This document shows positions 50,105 to 60,312 of a stretch of 61,865 nt of DNA, piece by piece. The translations under genes and the position numbers were made by a program. The notes below the pieces were generated by a model. The model ran no database searches and was not told the DNA's origin. It saw only the letters and a list, made by a program, of their open reading frames with translations. The stretch is from an uncultured Collinsella sp. Its GTDB lineage: Bacteria > Actinomycetota > Coriobacteriia > Coriobacteriales > Coriobacteriaceae. The stretch covers positions 1-61,865 of the forward strand of contig UQOY01000012.1 in assembly GCA_900542825.1 (NCBI GenBank), written 5' to 3'. Within the stretch, counting starts at the first letter, position 1; each line of letters starts with the position of its first letter.

Positions 50105-51702
50105 TGTCCGAAACCCTCAATGCCCAGGATATCGCCAAGAAACTGCAGGAGCAGCTCACGAGCCTCTCCGCGACGGTCGATACGCATGAGGTTTCAACGG
50201 TCGACGAGGTAGGCGACGGCATCGCGCGCGTCTCCGGCCTCAAGAGCGCCATGGCAGGCGAGCTTCTGGAGTTCAAGAGCTCCGATACCGGTGAGACCGT
50301 CTTCGGCCTTGCCCAGAACCTTGACCGTGACGAGGTCGGCGCCGTTCTGTTTGGTGCCGTCGACTCCATCAAGGAAGGCGACGAGTGCCGCACCACTGGC
50401 CGCATTATGGATATCCCCGTGAGCCGTACCATGCTCGGCCGCGTCGTCAATCCGCTCGGCCAGCCCATCGACGGTTTGGGTGACATTGTCGCCACGCACC
50501 GCCGCCCCATTGAGTTTAAGGCCCCCGGCGTTATCGACCGTACCCCGGTGTGCGAGCCGGTTCAGACTGGCCTGTTGGCTATCGACTCCATGGTGCCTAT
50601 CGGCCGTGGTCAGCGTGAGCTCATCATCGGCGACCGTAAGACCGGTAAGACCGCTATCGCCATCGACGCTATCCTCAACCAGCGTGGCAAGGGCATGGTC
50701 TGCATCTATGTCGCCATCGGTCAGAAGGCCTCCACGGTTGCCAACATCCGCGAGACCCTCGCTCAGCACGGTGCGCTCGACTACACCATCATCGTTTCGG
50801 CCACCGCTGCCGACTCCGCCCCTATGCAGTACATCGCGCCTATGGCCGGTGCCGCTATCGGCGAGTTCTTCATGTACAACGGCGAGGACGGTAAGCCCGC
50901 CAGCGAGACCAACCCTGGCGGTCACGTGCTCGTCATCTACGACGACCTGTCCAAGCAGGCCGTGGCCTACCGTCAGATGTCGCTGACGCTGCATCGTCCG
51001 CCCGGACGCGAGGCCTATCCTGGCGACATCTTCTACCTGCACTCTCGTCTGCTCGAGCGTGCCGTCAAGATGTCCAAGGAGAACGGTTACGGCTCCATGA
51101 CGGCCCTGCCGATCATCGAGACCCAGGACGGCGACGTTTCGGCCTACATTCCGACCAACGTCATTTCCATTACCGATGGTCAGATCTACCTGCAGTCCGA
51201 GCTCTTCTTCCAGGGCCAGCGCCCGGCAGTCGACGTGGGCATCTCGGTGTCGCGCGTCGGTGGCGACGCTCAGACTAAGGCTATGAAGCAGGTTGCCGGC
51301 AACCTTCGCCTGGACCTTGCTTCCTATCAGGAGCTCGCTGGCTTTACCCAGTTTGGCTCCGACCTTGACGAGGCTACTCAGAAGCAGCTGACCCATGGTG
51401 CCCGCATGACCGAGCTCCTTAAGCAGCCGCGCTACAAGCCGTTCGAGGTTGGCGAGCAGATTGCAGTTCTGTTTGCAGGCAACGAGGGCTTCCTGGATGA
51501 CCTGGAGATCGCCGACGTGCTGCCTTTCCGCGCTGAGCTTATCGAGTACCTGGACAACGGCTTTGGCTCGCTGCTCGACAAGGTTCGCGCTAAGAAGATT
51601 GACGACGATACCAAGGCTGAGCTCTTGCGCGTCATCGGCGACTTCAAGCAGCAGTTCATGGCCAAGCACCATGCCGATACGACTGGATCAGAGGAGAACT
51701 AA
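50104..51702 (+). CDS. atpA: ATP synthase subunit alpha
   Basis: A 532-aa F1 subunit. Walker A is GDRKTGKTA, preceded by PIGRGQRELI; ARG finger region VISITDGQIYLQSELF and the family signature PAVDVGISVSRVGG are present. RBS GGAGGTGAAG lies within the end of atpH. Non-catalytic nucleotide site subunit. Confidence 0.97.
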   Translation: MSETLNAQDIAKKLQEQLTSLSATVDTHEVSTVDEVGDGIARVSGLKSAMAGELLEFKSSDTGETVFGLAQNLDRDEVGAVLFGAVDSIKEGDECRTTGRIMDIPVSRTMLGRVVNPLGQPIDGLGDIVATHRRPIEFKAPGVIDRTPVCEPVQTGLLAIDSMVPIGRGQRELIIGDRKTGKTAIAIDAILNQRGKGMVCIYVAIGQKASTVANIRETLAQHGALDYTIIVSATAADSAPMQYIAPMAGAAIGEFFMYNGEDGKPASETNPGGHVLVIYDDLSKQAVAYRQMSLTLHRPPGREAYPGDIFYLHSRLLERAVKMSKENGYGSMTALPIIETQDGDVSAYIPTNVISITDGQIYLQSELFFQGQRPAVDVGISVSRVGGDAQTKAMKQVAGNLRLDLASYQELAGFTQFGSDLDEATQKQLTHGARMTELLKQPRYKPFEVGEQIAVLFAGNEGFLDDLEIADVLPFRAELIEYLDNGFGSLLDKVRAKKIDDDTKAELLRVIGDFKQQFMAKHHADTTGSEEN

Positions 51703-51707
51703 GCCCT

Positions 51708-52615
51708 ATGGCCAACCTTCGCGACATTAAGAAGCGAATCTCCTCGGTTACCACGACCAAGCAGATCACGCGCACGATGGAGATGGTCTCTACGGCCAAG
51801 ATCCGTCGTGCCCTCGATCGCTCCAAGCAGGCCGAGCCCTATAAGGAGGCGCTGACCGACGTCATGTTGACGGTCGCCGGCGACGCCTCCTGTTCGGGCA
51901 CCGATCCCATGCTGCAGAAGCATGAGAGCGTCAAGCATGGCCTAATTGTCGTTATTGCCTCGGACCGCGGCCTTGCCGGCGGTTTCAATACGACGGTGGA
52001 GCGCACGGCCGAAAAGCTCGCCGCTTCTTGGGCGAACGATGGCATCGAGTGCGAGATCATTGCGTGTGGACGCAAGCCGGCCACGTATTTCCGCGACCGC
52101 GCAAACGTCGTCATGCACTTTGAGGGCAATTCCTCCGAGCCCGATTTCAATCAGGCCCGCATGATCTCCTCTCATATCTGCGATGCGTATCGTGCCGGTG
52201 AGCTTGACCGTGTCGAGCTTGTCTACCACCACGCCAAGAACCGCGTGGATCAGGAGCTTCGCGTCGAGCATTTGTTGCCGCTCGACCCCGAGATGATCGC
52301 TATGGCCCACGGTCCGCGTAAGAACGAGACCGACGCCCCTAAGCGCATCTCGTCCACCTTCGAGTTCGTGCCCTCTCCCGAGCATGTTCTCGGCAAGCTT
52401 GTGCCGTCTTATATCCTGACGGTCATCTACCAGGCCCTGATTGATTCGGCGGCTGCCGAGCAGGGTGCACGCCGCAAGGCCATGCACTCCGCGACGGAAA
52501 ACGCCACCGCGATCATCTCGACCCTTACCCGCACGTATAGTCGCGTGCGCCAGGCTTCGATCACGACCGAGATTAACGAGATCGTCGGCGGAGCCTCAGC
52601 ATTGGAGGAACAGTA

Positions 52616-52616
<1 letters not shown>
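51708..52616 (+). CDS. atpG: ATP synthase subunit gamma
   Basis: A 302-aa rotor stalk subunit. The N-terminal DIKKRISSVTTTKQITRTMEMVSTAKI and the C-terminal MHSATENATAIISTLTRTYSRVRQASITTEINEIVGGASAL form the conserved coiled coil. SDRGLAGGFNT is present. Ends overlapping the atpD start (TAATG). Confidence 0.96.
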
Positions 52617-54070
<1,454 letters not shown>

Positions 54071-54073
54071 GTT

Positions 54074-54466
54074 ATGCGTATCCGCATCGTGTGCCCCGTG
54101 AGCTGCGCCTATGAGGGTGACGCTGCGTTTGTGTCGATTCCGTCTACGGATGGCGAGTTTGGCGTTTTACCTGCTCACTCCAGCGAAATCTGCACGATCG
54201 ACCGCGGTTACGTTCGCGTTTCCGATAAGGCCATGGGCACTGTCGACCACACGTTTGCCGTGGTCGGCGGCTACGCCCAGGTTGCGGACGATGTCGTGAC
54301 CATCCTCGCCGAGCGCGCTTGCGATTTGGCGACCGTCGATGCCGACAAGGTTAAAGCTGATATTCAAGGTTTTGAAGAGAAGCTGGGTAATTTGTCGGAG
54401 GATGATGCACGCCGCGCCTACCTCTATAATGAAATCGCATGGTGTAAGCTCAAGCTTGCCCAATAG
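54074..54466 (+). CDS. atpC: ATP synthase subunit epsilon
   Basis: A 130-aa F1 subunit. The N-terminal beta sandwich includes STDGEFGVLPAHS and GGYAQVADDVVTILAERA; a C-terminal helical hairpin follows. Starts 3 nt after atpD. Last gene of the operon, followed by a terminator. Confidence 0.95.
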   Translation: MRIRIVCPVSCAYEGDAAFVSIPSTDGEFGVLPAHSSEICTIDRGYVRVSDKAMGTVDHTFAVVGGYAQVADDVVTILAERACDLATVDADKVKADIQGFEEKLGNLSEDDARRAYLYNEIAWCKLKLAQ

Positions 54467-54502
54467 TCAAACGATTTAGCGTTCGACCATTTGCGAATAC
54501 AT

Positions 54503-54541
54503 CATGCCCGGGATGGCCCAGCCACCCCGGGCATGCTTTTT
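54503..54541 (+). terminator. Terminator of the ATP synthase operon
   Basis: CATGCCCGGG (54503-54512) pairs with CCCGGGCATG (54526-54535), followed by CTTTTT. It lies 14 nt before the murA start. Confidence 0.88.
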
Positions 54542-54554
54542 GAAGGGGTAGACC

Positions 54555-55838
54555 TTGGATATTATCCGTGTTGAGGGTGGCCACGCCATCGGAGGATCCG
54601 TGCCCGTCTCGGGTGCAAAGAACTCCGCACTCAAGCTCATGGCGGCAACGCTTCTGGCGCCGGGCAAGACAACGCTTCAGAACGTGCCCGATATTTCCGA
54701 TGTCCACGTTATGGGCAAGGTGCTCAAGGGCATGGGCGCCACGATTGAAGTTCTCGATGAGCACACGCTCGAAATCGATACCTCCCAGGTTGATTCCTGG
54801 GAGGCTCCCTACGAGCTTGTCGCCAAGATGCGCGCCTCCACGGCCGTGATGGGCCCCCTGCTGGGTCGTTTCCATCGCGCCAAGATCGCCATGCCGGGCG
54901 GCTGCAACCTGGGTGCTCGCAAGATCGATATGCATATCTTGGGTCTCGAGGCTCTGGGCGTCGAGTTCGACACCGCCCACGGCTACATCAACGCCAGTGC
55001 TCCTCAGGGTCTTCATGGCACCACCGTCACGCTTGAGTTTGCGAGCGTCGGTGCCACCGAAAACCTCATTATGGCTGCCGTGCGCGCACAGGGCACCACA
55101 GTTATCGACAACGCGGCCCGCGAGCCCGAGATCGTCGACCTCGCCAACATGCTCAACGAGATGGGCGCCAAGATCGTCGGCGCGGGCACGCCTGTCGTGA
55201 CCATCGAGGGCGTGGAGGAGCTGCATCCCGTTACCCATTGCGTGGTGGGAGACCGTATCGAGGCCGGCACCTTTATCGTCGCCGGCGCCCTCATGGCCGA
55301 TGAACGCGGCGTCGATGTTACGGGCTTCTGCCCCATCCACCTGGGCATGGTGCTCAAAAAGATGGAACTTATGGGCATCGAGTGCGAGCGTATCGAGAAC
55401 GGTGTCCACGTCAATCGCGCCGAGCGCATCAAGCCGGTCGATATCCAGACGCTTCCGTTCCCGGGTTTCCCAACCGACATGCAGGCGCAGATCATGGTGC
55501 TTTCGGCCCTTGCCGACGGAAGCTCCGTAATTACCGAGAACATCTTCGAGAACCGCTTCATGTTCGCCTCCGAGCTCGTGCGTATGGGTGCCGATATTCG
55601 TATCGAGAGCCATCACGCCATGATTCACGGCGTCAAGGGCTTCTCGGGCGCACAGGTCACCTCACCCGACCTGCGTGGCGGCGCGGCTCTTGTGGTTGCC
55701 GGTCTTATCGCCGATGGCGTTACCGAGGTCTCGGCCATCCATCACATCAAACGTGGCTACGAGCAGTTTGTCGAAAAGCTGCAGGCGCTTGGCGCGCATG
55801 TCGAACATGCCACCGTTCCCGATCCCGTCATCTATTAA
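54555..55838 (+). CDS. murA: UDP-N-acetylglucosamine 1-carboxyvinyltransferase
   Basis: A 427-aa enzyme catalysing the first committed step of peptidoglycan synthesis. VSGAKNSALKLMAATLLA holds the catalytic Lys. Cys117 in MPGGCNLGARKIDMH is the fosfomycin-target cysteine. The late AQIMVLSALADGSSVITENIFENRF matches the family. It starts with a TTG after GAAGGGG, 14 nt downstream of the atp terminator, so its promoter is not evident and read-through may contribute. Confidence 0.95.
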   Translation: MDIIRVEGGHAIGGSVPVSGAKNSALKLMAATLLAPGKTTLQNVPDISDVHVMGKVLKGMGATIEVLDEHTLEIDTSQVDSWEAPYELVAKMRASTAVMGPLLGRFHRAKIAMPGGCNLGARKIDMHILGLEALGVEFDTAHGYINASAPQGLHGTTVTLEFASVGATENLIMAAVRAQGTTVIDNAAREPEIVDLANMLNEMGAKIVGAGTPVVTIEGVEELHPVTHCVVGDRIEAGTFIVAGALMADERGVDVTGFCPIHLGMVLKKMELMGIECERIENGVHVNRAERIKPVDIQTLPFPGFPTDMQAQIMVLSALADGSSVITENIFENRFMFASELVRMGADIRIESHHAMIHGVKGFSGAQVTSPDLRGGAALVVAGLIADGVTEVSAIHHIKRGYEQFVEKLQALGAHVEHATVPDPVIY

Positions 55839-55850
55839 TGCAGGTTGCCT

Positions 55851-57077
55851 ATGTTTAACAAGAAGCCCCTAGCGGATAACACCCGAAGACCCTCGACTGG
55901 CGCGCAGGCCAAGATCTACAGCCGCGACAATGTCGCACGCTATTCCGAGCGCGCCCGTCAGCGCCGTCGCGGCCGCACGGTTCGCCGTGTCGCGCTCATC
56001 GCCGTGCTCGGTGTGTTGCTGAGCGCCACGACCGCTGCAGGTCTGTGGTTTGCCACTATCATGGGCAAGCTTGGCGATTCCAATGTCATTACCAACAACC
56101 TGCGCCAGATTCTGGTCGATACCGATGAGGCAAAAGATCCGTTCTACGTGCTGCTTCTTGGCACCGACGGCCGTCCGGGCGAGGATACGTATCGTGCCGA
56201 CTCGATTATCCTGGCACGCATCGACCCCACGCAAAAGCAGGCGACGCTCATTTCCGTTCCGCGCGACACCAAGGTCGTGTACAAGGGCGAGACCATGAAG
56301 ATCAACGCCTGCCATACCGTTGGCGGTGCCGAGGCCATGGTCGAGGCGGTCAATGAGCTGTGCGGTGTTCAGATTTCCCACTATGCCGAGGTCAGCTTTG
56401 ACGGCATGCAGTCGCTTATTGATTCGGTTGGTGGTATCGACATCAACGCGACCGACGACGTCGACGACCCCGAGCACCTGGATATTAAGATTACCGCTGG
56501 TCAGCAGCATATGGACGGCGCTACCGCCCTTACCTATGCCCGCTGCCGCTACATCTATGCCGACGGCGATTACACGCGCATGCGCCACCAGCGTCAGGTG
56601 CTTGGCGCCCTTGCCAACCAGATCCTCAATAATTTCGATGCCACGAAGATCTTTGACCTGGTCAATTCACTATCCGATATGCTCGTGACCGATATGAGCG
56701 TTCAAGATATCGTTGCCACGGTCAACGCCATGCGCGGTATGGATGTTGACGGCATCTATTCGGCAAACCTGCCTTCGTATGCCGGTGACGACACCATGAT
56801 CGACGGCGTGAGCTACGTCTTTGTCTACGAGGACGAGCTCAAGGAAATGATGGCGCGCGTCGACGCTGGTAAGGATCCCAAGGGCCCCAATACCATGGGC
56901 CAGTCCGATGGCACCAGCTCCACGATTGGCGACCTCAACAGCAATACGTCCGAGGACTACGCATATGGCACCGCGACCTCGTCGGGTGGCTCGGCCGATT
57001 CAGACGATTCGAGCGACGGCTCCGATTACTACGAAGAGCCCACCGGTGACGGCAACGGCTACGAAGCCAACTACTAG
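55851..57077 (+). CDS. LytR-CpsA-Psr family cell-wall glycopolymer ligase
   Basis: A 408-aa membrane-anchored enzyme that transfers anionic glycopolymers to peptidoglycan. A basic cytoplasmic N terminus (RARQRRRGRTVRR) precedes one helix (about 47-70). The LCP domain has LLLGTDGRPGEDTYRADSIILARIDP, SVPRDTKVVY with the conserved Arg, GGIDINATDDV, and LTYARCRYIYADGDYTRMRHQRQVL. The last about 60 residues are Ser/Asp/Gly/Tyr-rich and probably disordered. ATG at 55851 preferred over an in-frame TTG 6 nt earlier. Confidence 0.92.
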   Translation: MFNKKPLADNTRRPSTGAQAKIYSRDNVARYSERARQRRRGRTVRRVALIAVLGVLLSATTAAGLWFATIMGKLGDSNVITNNLRQILVDTDEAKDPFYVLLLGTDGRPGEDTYRADSIILARIDPTQKQATLISVPRDTKVVYKGETMKINACHTVGGAEAMVEAVNELCGVQISHYAEVSFDGMQSLIDSVGGIDINATDDVDDPEHLDIKITAGQQHMDGATALTYARCRYIYADGDYTRMRHQRQVLGALANQILNNFDATKIFDLVNSLSDMLVTDMSVQDIVATVNAMRGMDVDGIYSANLPSYAGDDTMIDGVSYVFVYEDELKEMMARVDAGKDPKGPNTMGQSDGTSSTIGDLNSNTSEDYAYGTATSSGGSADSDDSSDGSDYYEEPTGDGNGYEANY

Positions 57078-57081
57078 AAGA

Positions 57082-57174
57082 GTTACGCGGTTTTACCAAA
57101 CCGCGTAACCAGTTGACGCTGCAAACCCGCCAGAGCGGCAATCTGCCTTTCAACTTCGGCGGCATGATCAAAAA
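57082..57174 (+). repeat. Structured intergenic element, copy E5a (truncated)
   Basis: First hairpin GTTACGCGGTTT / AAACCGCGTAAC (loop TACC), TTGACGCTGC, CCAGAGCGGCAATCTGCC, TTCAA and GGCATGATCA, then it stops at the apex of the inner hairpin where copy E5b begins. Confidence 0.75.
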
Positions 57175-57324
57175 GTTACGGCGTTTTACCAAACGCCGTA
57201 ACGGCTCGACGCTGCGCGCCGCCCAAGGCGACAATTTGTCATTCAAAAGGCAGGGCATGACCAGAAGGTCAATGCCCTGCCTTTTTCATGCCAACTTGTT
57301 CGCCTTGGACGTCGCTCGCTGACG
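57175..57324 (+). repeat. Structured intergenic element, copy E5b (complete)
   Basis: First hairpin GTTACGGCGTTT / AAACGCCGTAAC (loop TACC), TCGACGCTGC, outer stem CCAAGGCGACAA / TTGTTCGCCTTGG, ATTTGTCATTCAA, inner hairpin AAGGCAGGGCATGACC / GGTCAATGCCCTGCCTT followed by TTT, then GACGTCGCTCGCTGACG. Relative to E4 both strands of the outer and inner stems have changed together. Confidence 0.82.
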
Positions 57325-57363
57325 TTGGCTCAACCTGCGGTGCTGACTACTCCCTTTGCACCA

Positions 57364-57403
57364 AAAACCGCCCCGTTCTCGGTTTTGAGAACGGGGCGGT
57401 TTT
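57364..57403. terminator. Bidirectional terminator between the LCP gene and pepT
   Basis: A 17-bp perfect stem (57364-57380 with 57387-57403, beginning AAAACCGCCCCG) and a 6-nt loop. T-runs occur on both strands, serving the convergent LCP (+) and pepT (-) genes. Confidence 0.9.
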
Positions 57404-57427
57404 GCTTACCTAGATTGTTCGAGTTCC

Positions 57428-58675
57428 TTATGCGAAGCGGGCGACGAGCTCCTGCAGGACGTCAGTCATCTTGACGAGCGAGCTGACCGGGACAAACTCG
57501 TTGACGCCGTGGTAGCAGTAGCCGCCCGTCGAGAGGTTGGGGCAGGGCAGGCCGCGGAACGACAGCTGTGCGCCGTCGGTACCGCCGCGAATCGGCAGCA
57601 CCTGGGGCTCGACGTCGCAGGCAAGGTAGGCTTCCTTGGCAACATCAATAAGCTCGGGATAGTCACGAACGATCTCGGCCATGTTGCGGTACTGGTGCTT
57701 GATCTCGACCGTTACGCGCTCCTCGCCCAGTCGTTGGTTGAGCAGTGCGGCGGCGGCATTCATCAGCTCGAGTTTCTGCTGGAACTTGGCGGCATCGTGA
57801 TCACGGACGATATAGCGCGCCGTGGCATGGTCGACCGTTGCCGAGACGCCCTCAAGGTGATAGAAGCCCTCGTAGCCCTCGGTGTATTCCGGACGCTGCT
57901 CGTAGGGGAGCAGGGCGTTGAAGTCGCAGAACAGGTTGCCCGCGTTGACCATGCGCCCCTTGGCGTCGCCGGGGTGAATGGACTGGCCCTCAAAGCGAAC
58001 GGTTGCCTCGGCGGCGTTGAAGCACTCCCACTCAAGCTCGCCAACCGGACCGCCGTCGACCGTGTAGGCGTACTTGCAGCCGAAGGCCTCGATATCCAAC
58101 AGCTCGGCACCGTGACCGATTTCCTCGTCCGGGCAGAAGCAAATGCCGAGCGCGGGATGGGGCAGGGAGGGATCCTGCGCGATGCGTGCGACAAGCGCCA
58201 TGATTTCGGCGACACCCGCCTTGTCGTCGGCGCCCAGCAGCGTAGTCCCGTCGGTGCAGACAAGGTCCTCACCCACCAGGTTGTTAAGGGCGGGAAGCTT
58301 GGCGGTGCTCATGGACACGGGCTTGCCGTCGACGATGCCGCAAACCAGGTCGCCGCCCTCGTAGTGCACGATGTGCGGCGCTACGCCGGCGCCCGGCGCG
58401 ACCTCGGTGGTATCGAGGTGCGCAATCAAGCCCAGGGCGGGCTTATTCTCGGAACCGGCGCTAGCGGGAATGTGCGCGCAGACATAGGCGTTTTCGGTTA
58501 CATGAGCATCGGTTGCACCCAGCTCGCGCAGCTCCTTGGCAAGCACGTTGGCAAGGTCAAACTGTACGGTGCTCGACGGCACCTGGTCGCAGTTGGCATC
58601 CTCGGATTGCGTGTTGATCTGGACATAGCGCAAAAAACGCTCGAGGACGTCGGGGTTCGTGGTGGTGTTTTCCAT
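57428..58675 (-). CDS. pepT: Peptidase T (tripeptide aminopeptidase)
   Basis: A 415-aa M20B dizinc peptidase removing N-terminal residues from tripeptides. Metal and catalytic motifs: LGLIAHLDTTEVAPG (His, Asp), TTLLGADDKAGVAEI (bridging Asp), FCPDEEIGHGAE (Glu pair), YTVDGGPVGELE, and GGTDGAQLSFRGLPCPNLSTGGYCYHG near the end (His). The ATG at 58675 follows GGAGCG; the longer reading from 58771 adds 32 residues with no homology. Divergent from the DtxR-type gene. Confidence 0.95.
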   Translation of the reverse strand: MENTTTNPDVLERFLRYVQINTQSEDANCDQVPSSTVQFDLANVLAKELRELGATDAHVTENAYVCAHIPASAGSENKPALGLIAHLDTTEVAPGAGVAPHIVHYEGGDLVCGIVDGKPVSMSTAKLPALNNLVGEDLVCTDGTTLLGADDKAGVAEIMALVARIAQDPSLPHPALGICFCPDEEIGHGAELLDIEAFGCKYAYTVDGGPVGELEWECFNAAEATVRFEGQSIHPGDAKGRMVNAGNLFCDFNALLPYEQRPEYTEGYEGFYHLEGVSATVDHATARYIVRDHDAAKFQQKLELMNAAAALLNQRLGEERVTVEIKHQYRNMAEIVRDYPELIDVAKEAYLACDVEPQVLPIRGGTDGAQLSFRGLPCPNLSTGGYCYHGVNEFVPVSSLVKMTDVLQELVARFA

Positions 58676-58795
58676 AAAGAACGCTCCAATCTTGGTCGTC
58701 GTGTGCAACAAGAACTCTAGCACGGTATGCCGCGGCATACCGCGACGCTTGGATGGGGTAGAATCAGCCATTGAATGCAGAAGGGACGGATGTTC

Positions 58796-59218
58796 ATGGA
58801 TACGACAAATAGCTCGCGCGAGCTACACCTAACGGTGGCGAACGAAGACTACTTGGAGTGCATGGTTCGCATCGAAAGCGAAGATGGGGAGACCAGCGGC
58901 GTGCGGTCGGTCGATATCGCACAGCGCCTTGGCGTCTCGAAGGCATCAGTCAACAAGGCTGTTTCGGCTCTCAAGGCATCCGAGCTTGTCGAACAGTCTC
59001 ACTACGGCAAAGTTATCCTGACTGACCGTGGGCGCGAGGTCGGCTCGGCTATCTGGTATCGCCATCGTCTGGTCCGCACGTTTTTGGTCCAGGAGCTCGG
59101 CGTCGATTTTGAGCGCGCCGATGCCGAGGCCTGCATGATGGAGCATGCGCTTTCCGAGGATACGATGAACCGCTGGCTCGCCTATCTCGAAAAGCAGGGA
59201 ATCAGCGTCGAGGAATAG
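58796..59218 (+). CDS. DtxR/MntR-family metal-dependent regulator
   Basis: A 140-aa DNA-binding protein. The N-terminal winged helix contains EDYLECMVRIE, VRSVDIAQRLGVSKASVNKAVSALK and HYGKVILTDRG. The metal-binding and dimerisation domain has RHRLVRTFLVQELGVD, EACMMEHALSEDTMNRW with conserved His/Glu ligands. No SH3-like third domain, so it is closer to MntR size. I prefer the ATG at 58796, 9 nt from AAGGGA, over those at 58775 and 58790. Probably senses Mn or Fe. Confidence 0.87.
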   Translation: MDTTNSSRELHLTVANEDYLECMVRIESEDGETSGVRSVDIAQRLGVSKASVNKAVSALKASELVEQSHYGKVILTDRGREVGSAIWYRHRLVRTFLVQELGVDFERADAEACMMEHALSEDTMNRWLAYLEKQGISVEE

Positions 59219-59230
59219 CGAAACACATAT

Positions 59231-60124
59231 ATGGATACGAGTTATTACAATCGTTTTGGCGGCGAGGAGCTTATGCGCCGACTTGCCGGTGATACATTGC
59301 TGGCACAGGGCCCCATGGGCAGTGTACTGATGAGCGAATGCGGCGCCGCCGATATTCCGCCAGCATTTTGGAACCTCGCCGAACCGCAGACGGTTTCCCG
59401 TATTCATCGACTGTACGCCGCCGCTGGCGCGCAGGTGCTCATCACAAACACGTTTCAGGCGTCGGGCCACGCGCTCGATCAAGATGAAATCGCCCCATCC
59501 ATGGCGGAGGTCAATCGCGGGGCGGTCGACGATGCCCGTCAGGCAAATCCTCAGCTCCTGTTGGGGTCTATGGGCCCTATTGCCATTGAGTGGTTCGTCG
59601 AGGGTTCCCCCGAGTATCGAGAGATCCGCGCAAACGCTCGCGAGCAGGCGTCTGCCTTGCTCAACGCCGGCGTAGATGGCCTCCTGATTGAGACGGTCAC
59701 GTCCATCCGCAATCTGCAGCCAGTGCTCGCCGGCGTATGCGACGTCGCCGACGGTATGCCCATCTTGGTGAGCTTTGCTATTGATGATAAGGGCGACCTG
59801 CTGGGCGATGGCCTAAACATCGAAGGTGCCATCTTGTACGCCGAGAAGCATGGTGCGAACTCTGTCGGGGTCAACTGCTGCTCCCTGACAGCAGCTACTG
59901 CTGCGGTGCCAAGGATGGTCGCCACGGCCACCACGCCCGTTACGGTTCGGCCCAACGCGGGAAATCCGGTTCAGACACAGGATGGACCCGTGTGGCACGA
60001 GGACCCCGAAGCCTTCGCTCGCGCATGCGTCGAGTGGAAGCGGGCAGGCGCCGCAATGGTAGGCAGCTGCTGCGGAACCACGGCGGTTACGACAGCCGCT
60101 ATGGCAGATGCGCTCAATATATAG
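59231..60124 (+). CDS. Homocysteine S-methyltransferase family protein
   Basis: A 297-aa (beta/alpha)8 enzyme with the zinc-binding cysteines of the family: VNCCS (about residues 217-220) and MVGSCCGTT near the C terminus. Other segments: LLAQGPMGSVLM, LITNTFQASG, LLGSMGP and LLIETVTS. Likely transfers a methyl group to homocysteine or a related thiol; it equals the first domain of MetH or a free-standing MmuM/YitJ-like protein. Only a weak RBS is visible. Follows the DtxR-type gene by 12 nt. Confidence 0.87.
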   Translation: MDTSYYNRFGGEELMRRLAGDTLLAQGPMGSVLMSECGAADIPPAFWNLAEPQTVSRIHRLYAAAGAQVLITNTFQASGHALDQDEIAPSMAEVNRGAVDDARQANPQLLLGSMGPIAIEWFVEGSPEYREIRANAREQASALLNAGVDGLLIETVTSIRNLQPVLAGVCDVADGMPILVSFAIDDKGDLLGDGLNIEGAILYAEKHGANSVGVNCCSLTAATAAVPRMVATATTPVTVRPNAGNPVQTQDGPVWHEDPEAFARACVEWKRAGAAMVGSCCGTTAVTTAAMADALNI

Positions 60125-60149
60125 AACCCGAAAACAGGAGTATCGAATC

Positions 60150-60177
60150 ACCGCCCCCGCCGGGGCGGTTTTTTTTT
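60150..60177 (+). terminator. Terminator after the homocysteine methyltransferase-like gene
   Basis: ACCGCCCC (60150-60157) and GGGGCGGT (60162-60169), followed by an uninterrupted run of Ts to 60177. Confidence 0.92.
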
Positions 60178-60312
60178 GTTGTCGGTGCGCACCTCGACGC
60201 TTTTGCTTAGCTTTTGCCTAAACGGTGAACGAGCGTGCCGGCGGCTTGCCGGATGCCCGTTGCGGGTATACCTCATGCGTACCATGATCCAAACACTGCG
60301 AGGTGTCTGCGC

